Below, one piece after another: positions 1-8,653 of a stretch of 64,000 nt of DNA (positions within the stretch are counted from its first letter, which is position 1; every line of letters starts with the position of its first letter). This stretch comes from Nafulsella turpanensis ZLM-10 (GTDB lineage Bacteria; Bacteroidota; Bacteroidia; Cytophagales; Cyclobacteriaceae). The position numbers were made by a program, and so were the translations under genes. Where the stretch lies: positions 62,001 to 126,000 of the forward strand of contig NZ_ANNU01000013.1 of the NCBI RefSeq assembly GCF_000346615.1. Direction: 5' to 3'. The notes below the pieces were generated by a model, which made no database searches, was not told the DNA's origin, and saw only the letters and a program-made list of their open reading frames with translations.

Positions 1-1222
1 GCATCAGGTAATTCATCTGCGATTCCATCATATGGATTACCGAATTATGTCCCAGGCCGGTGTTAGGTCCAAGAATAAAGCCCATATTTGGATAGCCTGC
101 CACGGTGGTTCCAAGAAAGGCTTCAGCTCCCTTCTCCTTCCATTCTTCTATTAGAAGGCGGCCTTGTCTTCCTACTATTTTGGTATACAGCTGAATGTCA
201 GCGGCCACAAAACCCGTCGCAAAAATAACTGCATCGAGGAAATGTTCCTGTCCATCCTTTGTGCGTATGCCCTGTTGCGTAAAACGCTCAATGGAGGCTG
301 TAATAAGTTGAACATTGGAGCGGTTAAAAGTGGGGTAGAAATCGTCGGACCGGAGGATGCGCTTACAGCCAATGGTATAATGAGGCTGAAGCTTTTTCCG
401 TACTTCGGGGTCTTTTACTTCCTTCTTCAGCTTTCGTAAGGAGAGCCATGCCATCAGCCGATTGAAATGCGAATAGCCTATAAACCCAAGCCCGCTGAGC
501 TCATTGAGCCAGTAAATAACTTCACGCTGAATTTGCTGTAATAGTGGAAAACGCCTGAACAGCCATTTGCTAAAACCACTGAAATCTTTATCGAAGCGGT
601 GCGCTACCCAGGCCGGAGTCCGCTGCAAAACCAGCAACTGTTTTACCATGGGAGCAATACTGGGTACGATTTGTATGGCACTGGCTCCTGTACCTATAAC
701 GGCTACTCTTTTTCCTTTTAAGTCGTAGCTGCTATCCCAGCGGGCAGAGTGGAAGGTTCGGCCTCTAAACTCCTCCAGGCCTTCGAAGCGGGGAATGTGG
801 GGCCGGTTAAGAGGTCCAAGGCCCAGGAGCAAAACGGCCACTGTATAGCTATTCCCTTTCCGGTCTATTACTTTCCAGTAGCCTTCGCTTTCGAGGAAGC
901 GGACTTCTACCACATCGGTATTCAGGCGCAGGTGCCTGTCAAGTCCGTTGTTAGCCACCACTCGTTTGATATAGGCAAGAATTTCGGGCTGGCTGGCATA
1001 CATTTTACTCCAACCCAGGTTAGGCTCCCCGGCAAAAGAATAGAGGGGTGAGGCCACATCACAGGCACAGCCGGGGTAGATGTTTTCGCGCCATGTGCCT
1101 CCTACTTCAGACGCTCTTTCAAAAATGATGAAGTTATCACGCCCGCTCTTTTTCAGCCTCAGGGCTGCTACCAAACCGGCAAAGCCTGCTCCTACGATGC
1201 CTACCTGAAAATCTGCTTTCAC
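1..1222 (-). CDS. Baeyer-Villiger-type flavin monooxygenase (3' end beyond window)
   Basis: The reading frame is open from a GTG at 1222 to the window edge, about 407 codons without a stop, so the C-terminus is missing. The N-terminus carries a Rossmann FAD motif (GIVGAGFAG), and a second nucleotide-binding motif (VIGTGASAIQ) lies mid-protein. Just before the second motif is FRGRTFHSARWD, which matches the Baeyer-Villiger fingerprint FxGxxxHxxxWD. The family inserts oxygen into ketones using NADPH and FAD in the cytoplasm; the substrate cannot be told from sequence. The GTG start overlaps the stop of the upstream dehydrogenase (GTGA, 4 bp), so the two are translationally coupled and may act in sequence, alcohol to ketone to ester. 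This is family-level inference. Confidence 0.85.
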   Translation of the reverse strand, partial: MKADFQVGIVGAGFAGLVAALRLKKSGRDNFIIFERASEVGGTWRENIYPGCACDVASPLYSFAGEPNLGWSKMYASQPEILAYIKRVVANNGLDRHLRLNTDVVEVRFLESEGYWKVIDRKGNSYTVAVLLLGLGPLNRPHIPRFEGLEEFRGRTFHSARWDSSYDLKGKRVAVIGTGASAIQIVPSIAPMVKQLLVLQRTPAWVAHRFDKDFSGFSKWLFRRFPLLQQIQREVIYWLNELSGLGFIGYSHFNRLMAWLSLRKLKKEVKDPEVRKKLQPHYTIGCKRILRSDDFYPTFNRSNVQLITASIERFTQQGIRTKDGQEHFLDAVIFATGFVAADIQLYTKIVGRQGRLLIEEWKEKGAEAFLGTTVAGYPNMGFILGPNTGLGHNSVIHMMESQMNYLM

Positions 1223-2088
1223 CTTTTTCCTCGCTTTCTCTCCTGATAGGGATCAGTAAAGGTTTTTGCAATCTGCCCCTTCAGTATTTTGGTATAGCGC
1301 ACAGGGAGTAAACGGCTGATAAAGTCAAGTGCTTTACCGTCGGGCCCAATCACAAGTCGTTGCTTTTTCTTCTCTATCGCTTCCAGTATAAGGCGGGCCG
1401 CCTTTTCGGCCGTTGTTGGGGCTGCTCGCTCAAATTGCCGTACTGATTTGCAGTGCATGGCCTCGGTTGCTATAGGCCCCTTAGGAAGGGAAGCTCGAAC
1501 AATGTTAGTTTTAATACCACCTGGGTGTACAACCGTAGTTCTAATGTTAGTGCCGGCTAATTCCATTCGAAGGGTTTCGGTAAAACCCCTCACGGCGAAT
1601 TTGGAGGTACAATAGGCCGACTGGTTGGCGGCACCAGCAAGGCCGAATACACTGGAGAGGTTAACAATATGACCTTCATTCTGCCGGATGAAGTAAGGAT
1701 AAAAAGCTTTGCAGGGATATATCGTTCCCCAAAGGTTAACGTTAAGCAACCATTCAAAGTCTTCCAGCTCAGTATGCTCAAAACTCCCGCTAAATAAACC
1801 TACTCCTGCATTATTTACCAGCACCAGCCGGCGACCCGCTAAAGTGGGAATTATTTTATCAGCAAAAGCAAAAACAGCAGCTTTATCGGCAACATCCAGC
1901 TGGTGGATTTCGATTTCATTCCCTTCCTTTCTCACCAGCGCCTGGGTCTCCTCCAGCTCCGAAAAATTTATATCAACCCCAATTACAGCAGCCCCTCTTT
2001 TTGCTCCCTGGAGCGCCAGTTCCCGTCCAATACCGGAAGCCGCACCTGTTATCAGCATTACAGAATTTGGAAGATAGGAAGTGGACAT
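1219..2088 (-). CDS. short-chain dehydrogenase/reductase (SDR)
   Basis: A 289-residue classical SDR. The cofactor motif TGAASGIG lies at residues 14-21, NNAG at 92-95, a catalytic Ser near 145, and Tyr159/Lys163 form the YxxxK pair. These enzymes oxidise or reduce alcohols and ketones with NAD(P)(H) in the cytoplasm. Asp39, at the end of the second strand, favours NAD(H) but is not decisive. The stop codon overlaps the GTG of the monooxygenase, so the two probably form an operon. The C-terminal tail is basic (ERKRGKR), as in SDRs linked to membrane lipid or ketone metabolism. Substrate unknown. Confidence 0.88.
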   Translation of the reverse strand: MSTSYLPNSVMLITGAASGIGRELALQGAKRGAAVIGVDINFSELEETQALVRKEGNEIEIHQLDVADKAAVFAFADKIIPTLAGRRLVLVNNAGVGLFSGSFEHTELEDFEWLLNVNLWGTIYPCKAFYPYFIRQNEGHIVNLSSVFGLAGAANQSAYCTSKFAVRGFTETLRMELAGTNIRTTVVHPGGIKTNIVRASLPKGPIATEAMHCKSVRQFERAAPTTAEKAARLILEAIEKKKQRLVIGPDGKALDFISRLLPVRYTKILKGQIAKTFTDPYQERKRGKR

Positions 2089-2164
2089 TTTTGAAAGACT
2101 TTATTCGGTTTGGTTGTTTTATTTGATAACCCGCTTTCCAGCAAAATTTTATCCTGCCCTGCGA

Positions 2165-3226
2165 TTAACCCCTAAGCCGGCTTAGTTTTTCTGAATTCAC
2201 AATGGTGATTTTCCCGCTATTGACCTCAATCAGGTTTTCATCCTTAAAATCGCTTAAAGTACGAATGACTGTTTCGGTCGATGCTCCTACAATGTTCGCC
2301 AGGTCTTCCCTGGAGATGGAGAGTTTATACTTCTGCTCTCCTTCTTTTTTATACTGTTTTTCAACCAGCAGCAGTGCTTCTGCCACCCTTTTGCGAACAG
2401 AATGGAAGGCCAGCTTTAATAAACGTTCTTCTTTCTCTGCCAGATTATCGGAGAGTATTTTGATAAACTTATTGGCTACATCGCGATTTTTGTGAATCAG
2501 CGAAAAGAAATCATCCCGTGGAATTACCACCACTTCAGACTCTTCCAGGGCAACGGCCGTTTCGCGATACTGCTGCTCTTCGAGTAAATCGATATAACCA
2601 ATAAAATCGCCGGGCTTATAGAGGTTGGTAATATACTCCCTGCCTTCATTATTCGTCTGGTATCCTTTTATACTTCCTTTGTCCAGGAAGTAGAGAGCAT
2701 TGGGGTAGCTCCCTTCTGAGTAGAGGTACTGCTTTTTCTTCAATACCGATCGTTTCTGGCCACCGCCAATCATTTTGTCAAGGTTTTCCAGTCCACTGGC
2801 TTCCTGCATAAACTGCTTGAGCCCTTCGGCATTTTTCTGAAAATCGGCTTTGAGAATTTCATTCTTCTTCAAGCGCATTTCAATGGCATCTAGCAGTTCT
2901 ATATCATCGAAAGGCTTAACCAGGTAATCATCTGCTCCCAAATTCATTCCCTTCCTAAAGTCCTCTTTTTCTGACTTGGCTGTCAGAAAAATAAAAGGGA
3001 TTCCGGAGGTGGCAGGATTTTTACTTAACATATGCAAAACGCCATAGCCATCGAGCTGAGGCATCATAATATCGCAGATAATCAGATCGGGTTTTTCTGA
3101 TTTAGCTTTATCCATTCCAATTTTTCCATTTTCTGCCTCTATAACCTCATAGTTGGCAAGCGATAAAATTTCGGCTGTGTTCTCCCGGATTTCCTGGTGG
3201 TCTTCTATCAGTAAAATCTTTTTCAT
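2165..3226 (-). CDS. response regulator fused to CRP/FNR-type transcription factor
   Basis: 353 residues in three parts: a receiver domain (1-120, phospho-acceptor Asp52 in CDIMMP, Lys in YLVKPF), a cyclic-nucleotide-binding-type beta-roll (about 140-270) and a CRP-type winged helix (about 285-350). The recognition helix reads ASTETVIRTLSDF; Glu318 and Arg322 match the DNA-contacting Glu and Arg of FNR, but the FNR Ser is replaced by Ile. There are no N-terminal cysteines for an Fe-S cluster, so control is probably by phosphorylation and/or ligand, not direct oxygen sensing. It overlaps the upstream hybrid kinase by 4 bp. It is the only CRP/FNR protein in a window rich in FNR-like palindromes, so it is a candidate master regulator (inference). 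Confidence 0.9.
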   Translation of the reverse strand: MKKILLIEDHQEIRENTAEILSLANYEVIEAENGKIGMDKAKSEKPDLIICDIMMPQLDGYGVLHMLSKNPATSGIPFIFLTAKSEKEDFRKGMNLGADDYLVKPFDDIELLDAIEMRLKKNEILKADFQKNAEGLKQFMQEASGLENLDKMIGGGQKRSVLKKKQYLYSEGSYPNALYFLDKGSIKGYQTNNEGREYITNLYKPGDFIGYIDLLEEQQYRETAVALEESEVVVIPRDDFFSLIHKNRDVANKFIKILSDNLAEKEERLLKLAFHSVRKRVAEALLLVEKQYKKEGEQKYKLSISREDLANIVGASTETVIRTLSDFKDENLIEVNSGKITIVNSEKLSRLRG

Positions 3227-4455
3227 ATTTCGGCTGTTTTTGGGAAAGTGGCTGTTAGTCGGGTTCCTTCACCAAGGCGGCTTTTTAACTCAAGGGTCCC
3301 TCCCATTATATCAATATACCGTTTAACAATGTTTAAACCGAGGCCGGTGCCTTGTATATCCGACACATTGCCTGCCCGGAAGAAAGGAGAAAAAAGGTGG
3401 GCCTGATCTTCTTCAGGAATGCCAATTCCTTTGTCCTCCACTTTTATGCGAATTTCTCCTGCCTCTATGGCAGTGCAAAAATAAATAGGCTCCCCTTCGC
3501 CGGAGTATTTGCTTGCATTCGATAGCAGGTTAAGAAAGATATTGCGCAGCAGTTGTTTGTCCAGCACCACGACAGTTTCTTTGCCGCTATGCTGGAAATC
3601 AATCTTCTGTCTTGCTTTTAAATACCCCTGCATTTCATCTTTTACCTCTGTTGCCAAAGCCGGGAGATCAAAGGAAACCGGCACATTATAAATCTTACCT
3701 TCCTCAATCCGGCTAATGGAAAGGAAATCATTAAGGATTAGGGTAAGGTTGTTAACAGCAGACTTTATGCGCTCTACATGCTTTTGCCTTTTTTCGTCGT
3801 CTTCCGCGCTGTGGTATCGGCTAATAAGAGAGGCCGAGGAGAGGACTGTACTGAGTGGAGTTCGAAATTCATGCGAAGCAGTGGTTACAAACCTTGATTT
3901 CAGTTCGTTCAGCTCTTTCTCTTTTTGTAAGGCTTTCCTTACTTCCTGTTCTGCTTCCAAAAGGCTTTTGTTGGTACGCTCCAGTTTCCGGATGGCCTCG
4001 GCCAATTCGTGCGTCCGCTGCTCCACCCGCTCTTCCAGTTCCGTATTAAGCTTCTGAATTTGGGCAAGGCTTTTGGCATGCTCAATACTGTATCGGATAG
4101 AGCGTTCCAGTTCATAAGGATTAATTGTTCCTTTTACCAGGTAGTCCAGCGCTCCTACACGCATGGCTTTTTCATCTGTTTCTCGATCACTTTGCCCGGT
4201 AAGCAGAATAAATGGAGCAGTGCTGCCAGCCTCAATGGCCTGCTCAATTAACTCCAGTCCGTCCTGAGCGCCAAGGCGAAAATCCACCAGATATACATCA
4301 TGCTTCCGCTCATCAATCATCCTTAGGGCGTCTGAAAAAGAAGCGGTCCAGTCGAGCAGATAATTTCGACCCGGAATATCATTGATGATGTCGCGGGTAA
4401 TGATGAAGTCATCCTCATCGTCATCTATCAGCAGTATTTTTATTTTGTCAGGCAT
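3223..4455 (-). CDS. receiver-histidine kinase hybrid
   Basis: 410 residues: an N-terminal receiver (Asp58 in LVDFR; the usual Lys-Pro is Lys-Gly in YLVKGT), a coiled linker (about 130-185), a HisKA dimerisation domain with His195 in SHEFRTPLS, and a HATPase_c domain with N, G1 (DKGIGIP) and G2 (GTGLGLNIV) boxes. There is no membrane segment, so it should be cytosolic. An N-terminal receiver suggests that an upstream kinase feeds it. Its stop overlaps the start of the receiver-CRP gene (ATGA), so the two are probably co-translated and may be cognate partners (inference). The same-strand block of four signalling genes supports a phosphorelay. Confidence 0.9.
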   Translation of the reverse strand: MPDKIKILLIDDDEDDFIITRDIINDIPGRNYLLDWTASFSDALRMIDERKHDVYLVDFRLGAQDGLELIEQAIEAGSTAPFILLTGQSDRETDEKAMRVGALDYLVKGTINPYELERSIRYSIEHAKSLAQIQKLNTELEERVEQRTHELAEAIRKLERTNKSLLEAEQEVRKALQKEKELNELKSRFVTTASHEFRTPLSTVLSSASLISRYHSAEDDEKRQKHVERIKSAVNNLTLILNDFLSISRIEEGKIYNVPVSFDLPALATEVKDEMQGYLKARQKIDFQHSGKETVVVLDKQLLRNIFLNLLSNASKYSGEGEPIYFCTAIEAGEIRIKVEDKGIGIPEEDQAHLFSPFFRAGNVSDIQGTGLGLNIVKRYIDIMGGTLELKSRLGEGTRLTATFPKTAEI

Positions 4456-4500
4456 GAGTATAATCTGGAGTCATTCGTCATGAGTCTTGGGTATTTTGCT

Positions 4501-4542
4501 CTTCAGTCTCAGCTCTTATGTCTCACCTCTATTGTCTATTAC
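4501..4542. repeat. 7-bp word array after the receiver stop codon
   Basis: Read on the minus strand from the receiver stop codon (4543), the gap consists of near 7-mers: CAATAGA, GGTGAGA, CATAAGA, GCTGAGA, CTGAAGA. The same NNNGAGA words follow stop codons near 24558, 27585 and 40428. Phase is kept for at least five units. Confidence 0.6.
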
Positions 4543-4986
4543 TTAAAACTTTGGGAGTTCCACTATTTCGAACCAGTATTTGCTCAGGGTTTTCATAACA
4601 TCTACCAGGGAAGAAAAGGTAACCGGTTTTGTGATAAAAGAGCTAACGCCAAGGTCATAAGTCCGCAGCACATCTTCTTCGGCCTTGGAGGTGGTAAGCA
4701 CTACAATCGGAATCAGGCGAAGTGTATCGTCGGTCTTTATTTCTTTCAAAGCTTCCCTGCCATCTTTTTTAGGCATGTTTAAATCAAGCAGAATAAGGCC
4801 GGGAGTAGGAAATTGTTGCTTATCGTTAAAGCGGTTACGGTTATGAAGGTAGTCCATTAACTCCTCCCCATTTTCAACGAACTGAATCTGATTTTTAAGC
4901 CGGTTTTCTTCCAGTGCTTCCTGAATCAGCATCCGGTCTTCCGCATCGTCATCAGCGATTAATATCACAATTGGTCTTTTACTCAT
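4543..4986 (-). CDS. single-domain response regulator (Rcp1-like receiver)
   Basis: 147 residues, a receiver domain only, with an acidic pocket (ADDDAEDR), phospho-acceptor Asp68 in LLDLNMP, Thr in VLTTSK and Lys in ITKPV. There is an insertion between strands 2 and 3, as in Rcp1-type receivers that partner phytochrome-like kinases. It has no output domain, so it would act as a phosphate shuttle or by protein contact. It lies 12 bp after the PAS-PAS kinase stop, so co-transcription is very likely, and it is the natural first acceptor for that kinase (inference). Confidence 0.9.
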   Translation of the reverse strand: MSKRPIVILIADDDAEDRMLIQEALEENRLKNQIQFVENGEELMDYLHNRNRFNDKQQFPTPGLILLDLNMPKKDGREALKEIKTDDTLRLIPIVVLTTSKAEEDVLRTYDLGVSSFITKPVTFSSLVDVMKTLSKYWFEIVELPKF

Positions 4987-4998
4987 CTTTCTTTTCGT

Positions 4999-6546
4999 TT
5001 AAGACTCCTGGGGTTGCCTGATGGCCAGGGTTACAATAAAACGCGTACCTACACCCGGCTGGCTTCGGGCGGTAATATCACCCCCATGCCGGATGGCAAT
5101 TTTACGACAAATGGCCAGCCCCACGCCCGAGCCTTCGTACTTCTGGCCTTCCAGGCGCTGGAATATATTAAAAATCTTATCCAGGTATTTTTCATCAAAG
5201 CCAATTCCATTATCTTCTACATAAATTTCGGTAAGCTGGTCACCCGGGGTGGCGGTAAGGTGGGCTTTCCGCTGCAAACTTTTAGCGTAAATATTGATAA
5301 TAGGATTTTCATTTTCCTTTCGAAATTTAATAGCATTGCTGATCAGATTCTGGAACAGCTGGCGCATTTGGGTTGGTTCTGCTTCTATTTCCGGTAAAGG
5401 CGAACGAATAATTTCGGCTTTGCTCTTTTCTATCGCGACTTCCAGGTCCGACAATACTTCTGAAAGGACATTATCGAGTTTTACTTTTACAAAAGGTTTT
5501 GATTTGCTGGTAACCCTTGAAAAAGAAAGCAAATCGTTGATCAGGTTTTGCATGCGGGAGGCAGCATTCAGCATCCTGTCAACATAATCTTTTCCCTGAT
5601 CACTTAAATTTTCATAGTCCTTACCCAGGAGGCGATCACCAAAAGCCTGAATTTTTCGGAGCGGCTCCTGCAGGTCGTGCGAAGATACATAGGCAAAATC
5701 CTGTAACTCCCTGTTACTGCGCTCAAGTTCAGCTGCATAACGGCGGAGCCTTTCTTCATTCATTTTCTGCTCAGTTATATCGTGTACAAAACCGGTATAC
5801 ACTTTTCGACCAGAGAGGTAAACTTCGCTTATACTTAAATAAAAAGGAAACAGGCTCCCATCCTTCCGCATGCCGGTTACTTCTCTTCCAATCCCGATAA
5901 TACGTTTTTCGCCCGTTTCGTGGTAGCGCCCCATATAGCTGTCGTGCAGGCTTCGGTCCGGCTCTGGCATGAGCATGTTAACACTTTTCCCCAACAGCTC
6001 ATGCTCTTCATAACCAAACAGCTTTGCGGCCGAAGGATTCACCATTTCCATAATGCCACGGGTATCGATGGTAATTATTCCATCGACCGCTGCTTTTATG
6101 ATAGAGTTTATTTTATTTTCACTTTCCCGTAGCGCTTCCTCTGCTTGTTTAAGTTCGCTGATATCATGCACAATACCGGTAAAAATTAGCTTATCATGGA
6201 GGCGCACCTCACTGATGCTGAGCAAAAAAGGAAAAACAGAGCCGTCTTTCTTTTTGCCTAGAACTTCCCTTCCCTTTCCAATTATTTTAGCCTCTCCTGT
6301 GCGGAGGTAGTTTCCGATGTAATCATCGTGCCTGCTGCGGTCGGGCTCAGGCATCAGAATTTTTATGTTTTGCCCCAGGATTTCTTCAGGCTGATATCCA
6401 AATATTTTCGCCGCTGCCGGATTTACCGATTCCATTATACCATGAGTATCAATGGTAATAATTCCATCGATAGCTGTGTCAATGATTGCTTTCAGCCTTG
6501 ATTTATCTTCTGTGTTCCAGTCAGGTCTGTAGGGTGGCTCTTCCAA
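4999..6546 (-). CDS. PAS-PAS histidine kinase with FixL-like sensor domains
   Basis: 515 residues, no membrane segment. PAS1 is at about 16-135, PAS2 at about 145-262, a HisKA with His290 in SSHDLQEPLR at 280-350, and HATPase_c to the end (DNGIGFD, GSGVGLAI). Both PAS domains carry the FixL signature MPEPDRS-x-HD..Y, then IIG.GRE, then KDGS.FP. By recalled alignment with Bradyrhizobium FixL, His73 and His201 match the heme-ligating His200, and Arg93 and Arg221 match the oxygen-contacting Arg220. FixL binds heme and senses O2 (known); that these domains bind heme is inference, since some non-heme PAS domains keep the same motif. It is the first gene of the signalling block. Confidence 0.88.
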   Translation of the reverse strand: MEEPPYRPDWNTEDKSRLKAIIDTAIDGIITIDTHGIMESVNPAAAKIFGYQPEEILGQNIKILMPEPDRSRHDDYIGNYLRTGEAKIIGKGREVLGKKKDGSVFPFLLSISEVRLHDKLIFTGIVHDISELKQAEEALRESENKINSIIKAAVDGIITIDTRGIMEMVNPSAAKLFGYEEHELLGKSVNMLMPEPDRSLHDSYMGRYHETGEKRIIGIGREVTGMRKDGSLFPFYLSISEVYLSGRKVYTGFVHDITEQKMNEERLRRYAAELERSNRELQDFAYVSSHDLQEPLRKIQAFGDRLLGKDYENLSDQGKDYVDRMLNAASRMQNLINDLLSFSRVTSKSKPFVKVKLDNVLSEVLSDLEVAIEKSKAEIIRSPLPEIEAEPTQMRQLFQNLISNAIKFRKENENPIINIYAKSLQRKAHLTATPGDQLTEIYVEDNGIGFDEKYLDKIFNIFQRLEGQKYEGSGVGLAICRKIAIRHGGDITARSQPGVGTRFIVTLAIRQPQES

Positions 6547-6584
6547 GTATTTCTGTTTTTACTAAAAATCGTTTTGAAGGTAAT

Positions 6585-6592
6585 CAAATATA
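6585..6592 (-). promoter_or_regulatory. candidate Bacteroidota -7 box TATATTTG
   Basis: On the minus strand TATATTTG fits the TAnnTTTG -7 consensus of Bacteroidota and lies about 40 bp before the kinase start at 6546. No convincing -33 TTG was placed, so support is partial. Confidence 0.35.
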
Positions 6593-6724
6593 CTAAACAA
6601 TCAGTCAAAAGGTAAAAAACCCAGCCAAATCAAGCACCATAAAGTCTTTAAAGGCCCTTGCAGGCAGGCATTTTTCGGCTCAAAGCTTTTTGCCAAAGAT
6701 ATTCCAACTGCTGTAGTTAAATAA

Positions 6725-6736
6725 TGACTTTTATCA
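6725..6736. promoter_or_regulatory. FNR-like half-consensus palindrome TGAC-TTTT-ATCA
   Basis: AATGAC-TTTT-ATCATA differs by one base from the TATGAT-N4-ATCATA sites elsewhere in the window. It lies in the 342-bp divergent gap between the PAS-PAS kinase (minus) and UspA (plus) and could serve either. Apart from this site and the -7 box, I see nothing else in 6547-6888. Confidence 0.45.
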
Positions 6737-6888
6737 TATTCCGGGCTGTTGGCTATCATGCCTGTTCACTCCACATACCTGTATTTTTACATTTCAGGAA
6801 ACAGCCATAACTACCTGAAAGGGAGAGTGCCGGCTACTTTCTAAAAGTAACAAAAGGATATTTACAGCGATAGCTAAAGTTCAGAATA

Positions 6889-7413
6889 ATGAAGAATATT
6901 TTACTGGCCACTGATTTTTCTGCAAATGCACAAATAGCTGCCATTTATGCAGCTGAGTTGGCTTATCGTCTGAAAGGTCGCTTAATCATTTTCCATGCCT
7001 TATCCTTTTCCCCCGAAATGCTGGAGGAAGAAAATGTTGATAAAAAGAAGAGCCCCGAGGGACTGGCCCAACAAAAGCTGGATATTATTGCCCAGGAAAT
7101 ACACAGCCGGTTTGGCATATCGGTGAGCCGGCTGATTAAACCTGGCACTCCGGAAACAGAAATACCTGCCATGGCCCAACACTTAAAGGCGGAGCTAATT
7201 GTTGTTGGGACTCAGGGAGCAAAACAGGAACTGGGTTTTGTGGGTACCGTAGCCGCTACACTCCTCAGGAAAAACGATTTTGCGGTGGTATGTGTACCTC
7301 CGGCTGCTCTCCTGAATTTCACTCAGCAACTGGCCCTTATGGTAGAAAAAGAGCAAAACCTTTGTAATACCACCGGGCTTGGCTTTTTATCAAACCTGCG
7401 GCTTGATTCATAA
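6889..7413 (+). CDS. universal stress protein, UspA family
   Basis: 174 residues: one Usp domain (about 1-145) beginning MKNILLATDFSANA, with a nucleotide-binding-like glycine pattern (VGTQG...GFVGTVAATLL), then a 28-residue tail outside the domain. Usp proteins are cytosolic stress proteins that often bind ATP; the exact role is not predictable. Its position opposite the sensor kinase, across a gap with an FNR-like palindrome, fits the oxygen/FNR control known for several usp genes in denitrifiers (inference). Confidence 0.85.
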   Translation: MKNILLATDFSANAQIAAIYAAELAYRLKGRLIIFHALSFSPEMLEEENVDKKKSPEGLAQQKLDIIAQEIHSRFGISVSRLIKPGTPETEIPAMAQHLKAELIVVGTQGAKQELGFVGTVAATLLRKNDFAVVCVPPAALLNFTQQLALMVEKEQNLCNTTGLGFLSNLRLDS

Positions 7414-7665
7414 TCATTGAACAGCTTTCACCTTTCTTCCCCATCTCCTTCTTTTTCTACTCTCCTGCCAACACTACCTTCTTCTCTGAATACTCGCAAA
7501 AATCACCATAAAAGATCGTTATATTTAAACAATATTAATTTATTGTTAATTATATCCTAAACGACACAATAAAATTTATATGGGAAGACTGGTTCTGCTG
7601 TTGCTTGTTTTTTAAAGATACAGTCCTTTTTGATGTTCTTTTTTCATCTTACTAAAAGTTAATTC

Positions 7666-8532
7666 ATGAAGTACCCGCGGCCCTTTTCACAGGAAAACGA
7701 CCAGCCTCATCTGTTTCTAAGAGTTTCTCCGGTAAAGGTCTTCTATTTTTTGTGTTCCTTCATTTTATTGCTTTTCTCCTTCAGCAGCATTATAGCTTTT
7801 CTTAAATACTACTTACAAAAGAGCACGAACATCGTTCATATCCTGCTCACCTTTTTTTACCTGGATAACGAGAACAATATCCCCACTTATTTTTCCTCTG
7901 TCTTTCTACTGTCGGTAGCGGTTTTGCTGTTTTACATCTCCCTGAATAAATTTAAAATTGCTGATTCATTTAAATATTACTGGCTTCTGTTAAGTGGTAT
8001 TTTCCTCCTCTTATCAATGGATGAGTTTATAGGTGTTCATGAATTAATGATTGAGCCCATGCAGAGAGCCATGGAGGCAACAGGCTTTCTGCACTTTGCC
8101 TGGGTAGTACCGGGAATGATATTTGTAGGGATTCTGAGCATTTTCTTTATACGGTTCCTGCTTGAGCTGAAAGACCGTTTCAGGAACAGGTTTATTTTAG
8201 CCGCATTGCTGTACCTGGGTGGTGCTTTAGGCATTGAAATGATAGGTGGCTACATTAACTTCAATCGGGGCACAGAAAACTTTTTATATGCCATGGTTAC
8301 CAATATTGAAGAGGCACTTGAAATGTTGGGGATTAGCTATTTTATTTACAGCCTGCTCCTGTATACCAGAGAAGAACTAGGGATGAACCTTGTTCTTAAC
8401 ATTATAAAGAAAGAGCAGGCTTCTGGGGAAATTAAACTAAGGGGAAGGTTCTCCGGCTTAAAAGACAGGTTCATTACTCCTGCTCCACCCAGGAAAATAA
8501 CCGTGAAAGAAGAAAACAAAACCTCCTCCTGA
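7666..8532 (+). CDS. polytopic membrane protein, unknown function
   Basis: 288 residues with about six hydrophobic segments (near 24-48, 83-105, 110-130, 147-170, 180-198 and 213-235). The loops contain acidic and His residues (MDEFIGVHEL, NIEEALEMLG). The last 45 residues are basic and soluble (ending KITVKEENKTSS). I do not recognise the family. It stands alone after UspA (252-bp gap with nothing clear) and converges on the outer-membrane protein across a shared hairpin. The ATG at 7666 gives a short positively charged start before segment 1. Confidence 0.7.
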   Translation: MKYPRPFSQENDQPHLFLRVSPVKVFYFLCSFILLLFSFSSIIAFLKYYLQKSTNIVHILLTFFYLDNENNIPTYFSSVFLLSVAVLLFYISLNKFKIADSFKYYWLLLSGIFLLLSMDEFIGVHELMIEPMQRAMEATGFLHFAWVVPGMIFVGILSIFFIRFLLELKDRFRNRFILAALLYLGGALGIEMIGGYINFNRGTENFLYAMVTNIEEALEMLGISYFIYSLLLYTREELGMNLVLNIIKKEQASGEIKLRGRFSGLKDRFITPAPPRKITVKEENKTSS

Positions 8533-8591
8533 GACTTTTGCCGCTCGTTCTGAAAAAGAAGGATAACGCTCTTCTGGCATTATTAAACCAG

Positions 8592-8622
8592 GGAAGCCGC
8601 CTTTTTTTGGGCGGCTTCATTT
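8592..8622. terminator. hairpin between convergent genes
   Basis: GAAGCCGCC (8593-8601) pairs with GGCGGCTTC (8610-8618) around a T-rich loop. It sits between the plus-strand membrane gene and the minus-strand barrel gene, so it may end both. The T-tract after the stem is weak. Confidence 0.6.
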
Positions 8623-8653
8623 CCAAACAAAACCAGCAGGAGATTTTTCTACT

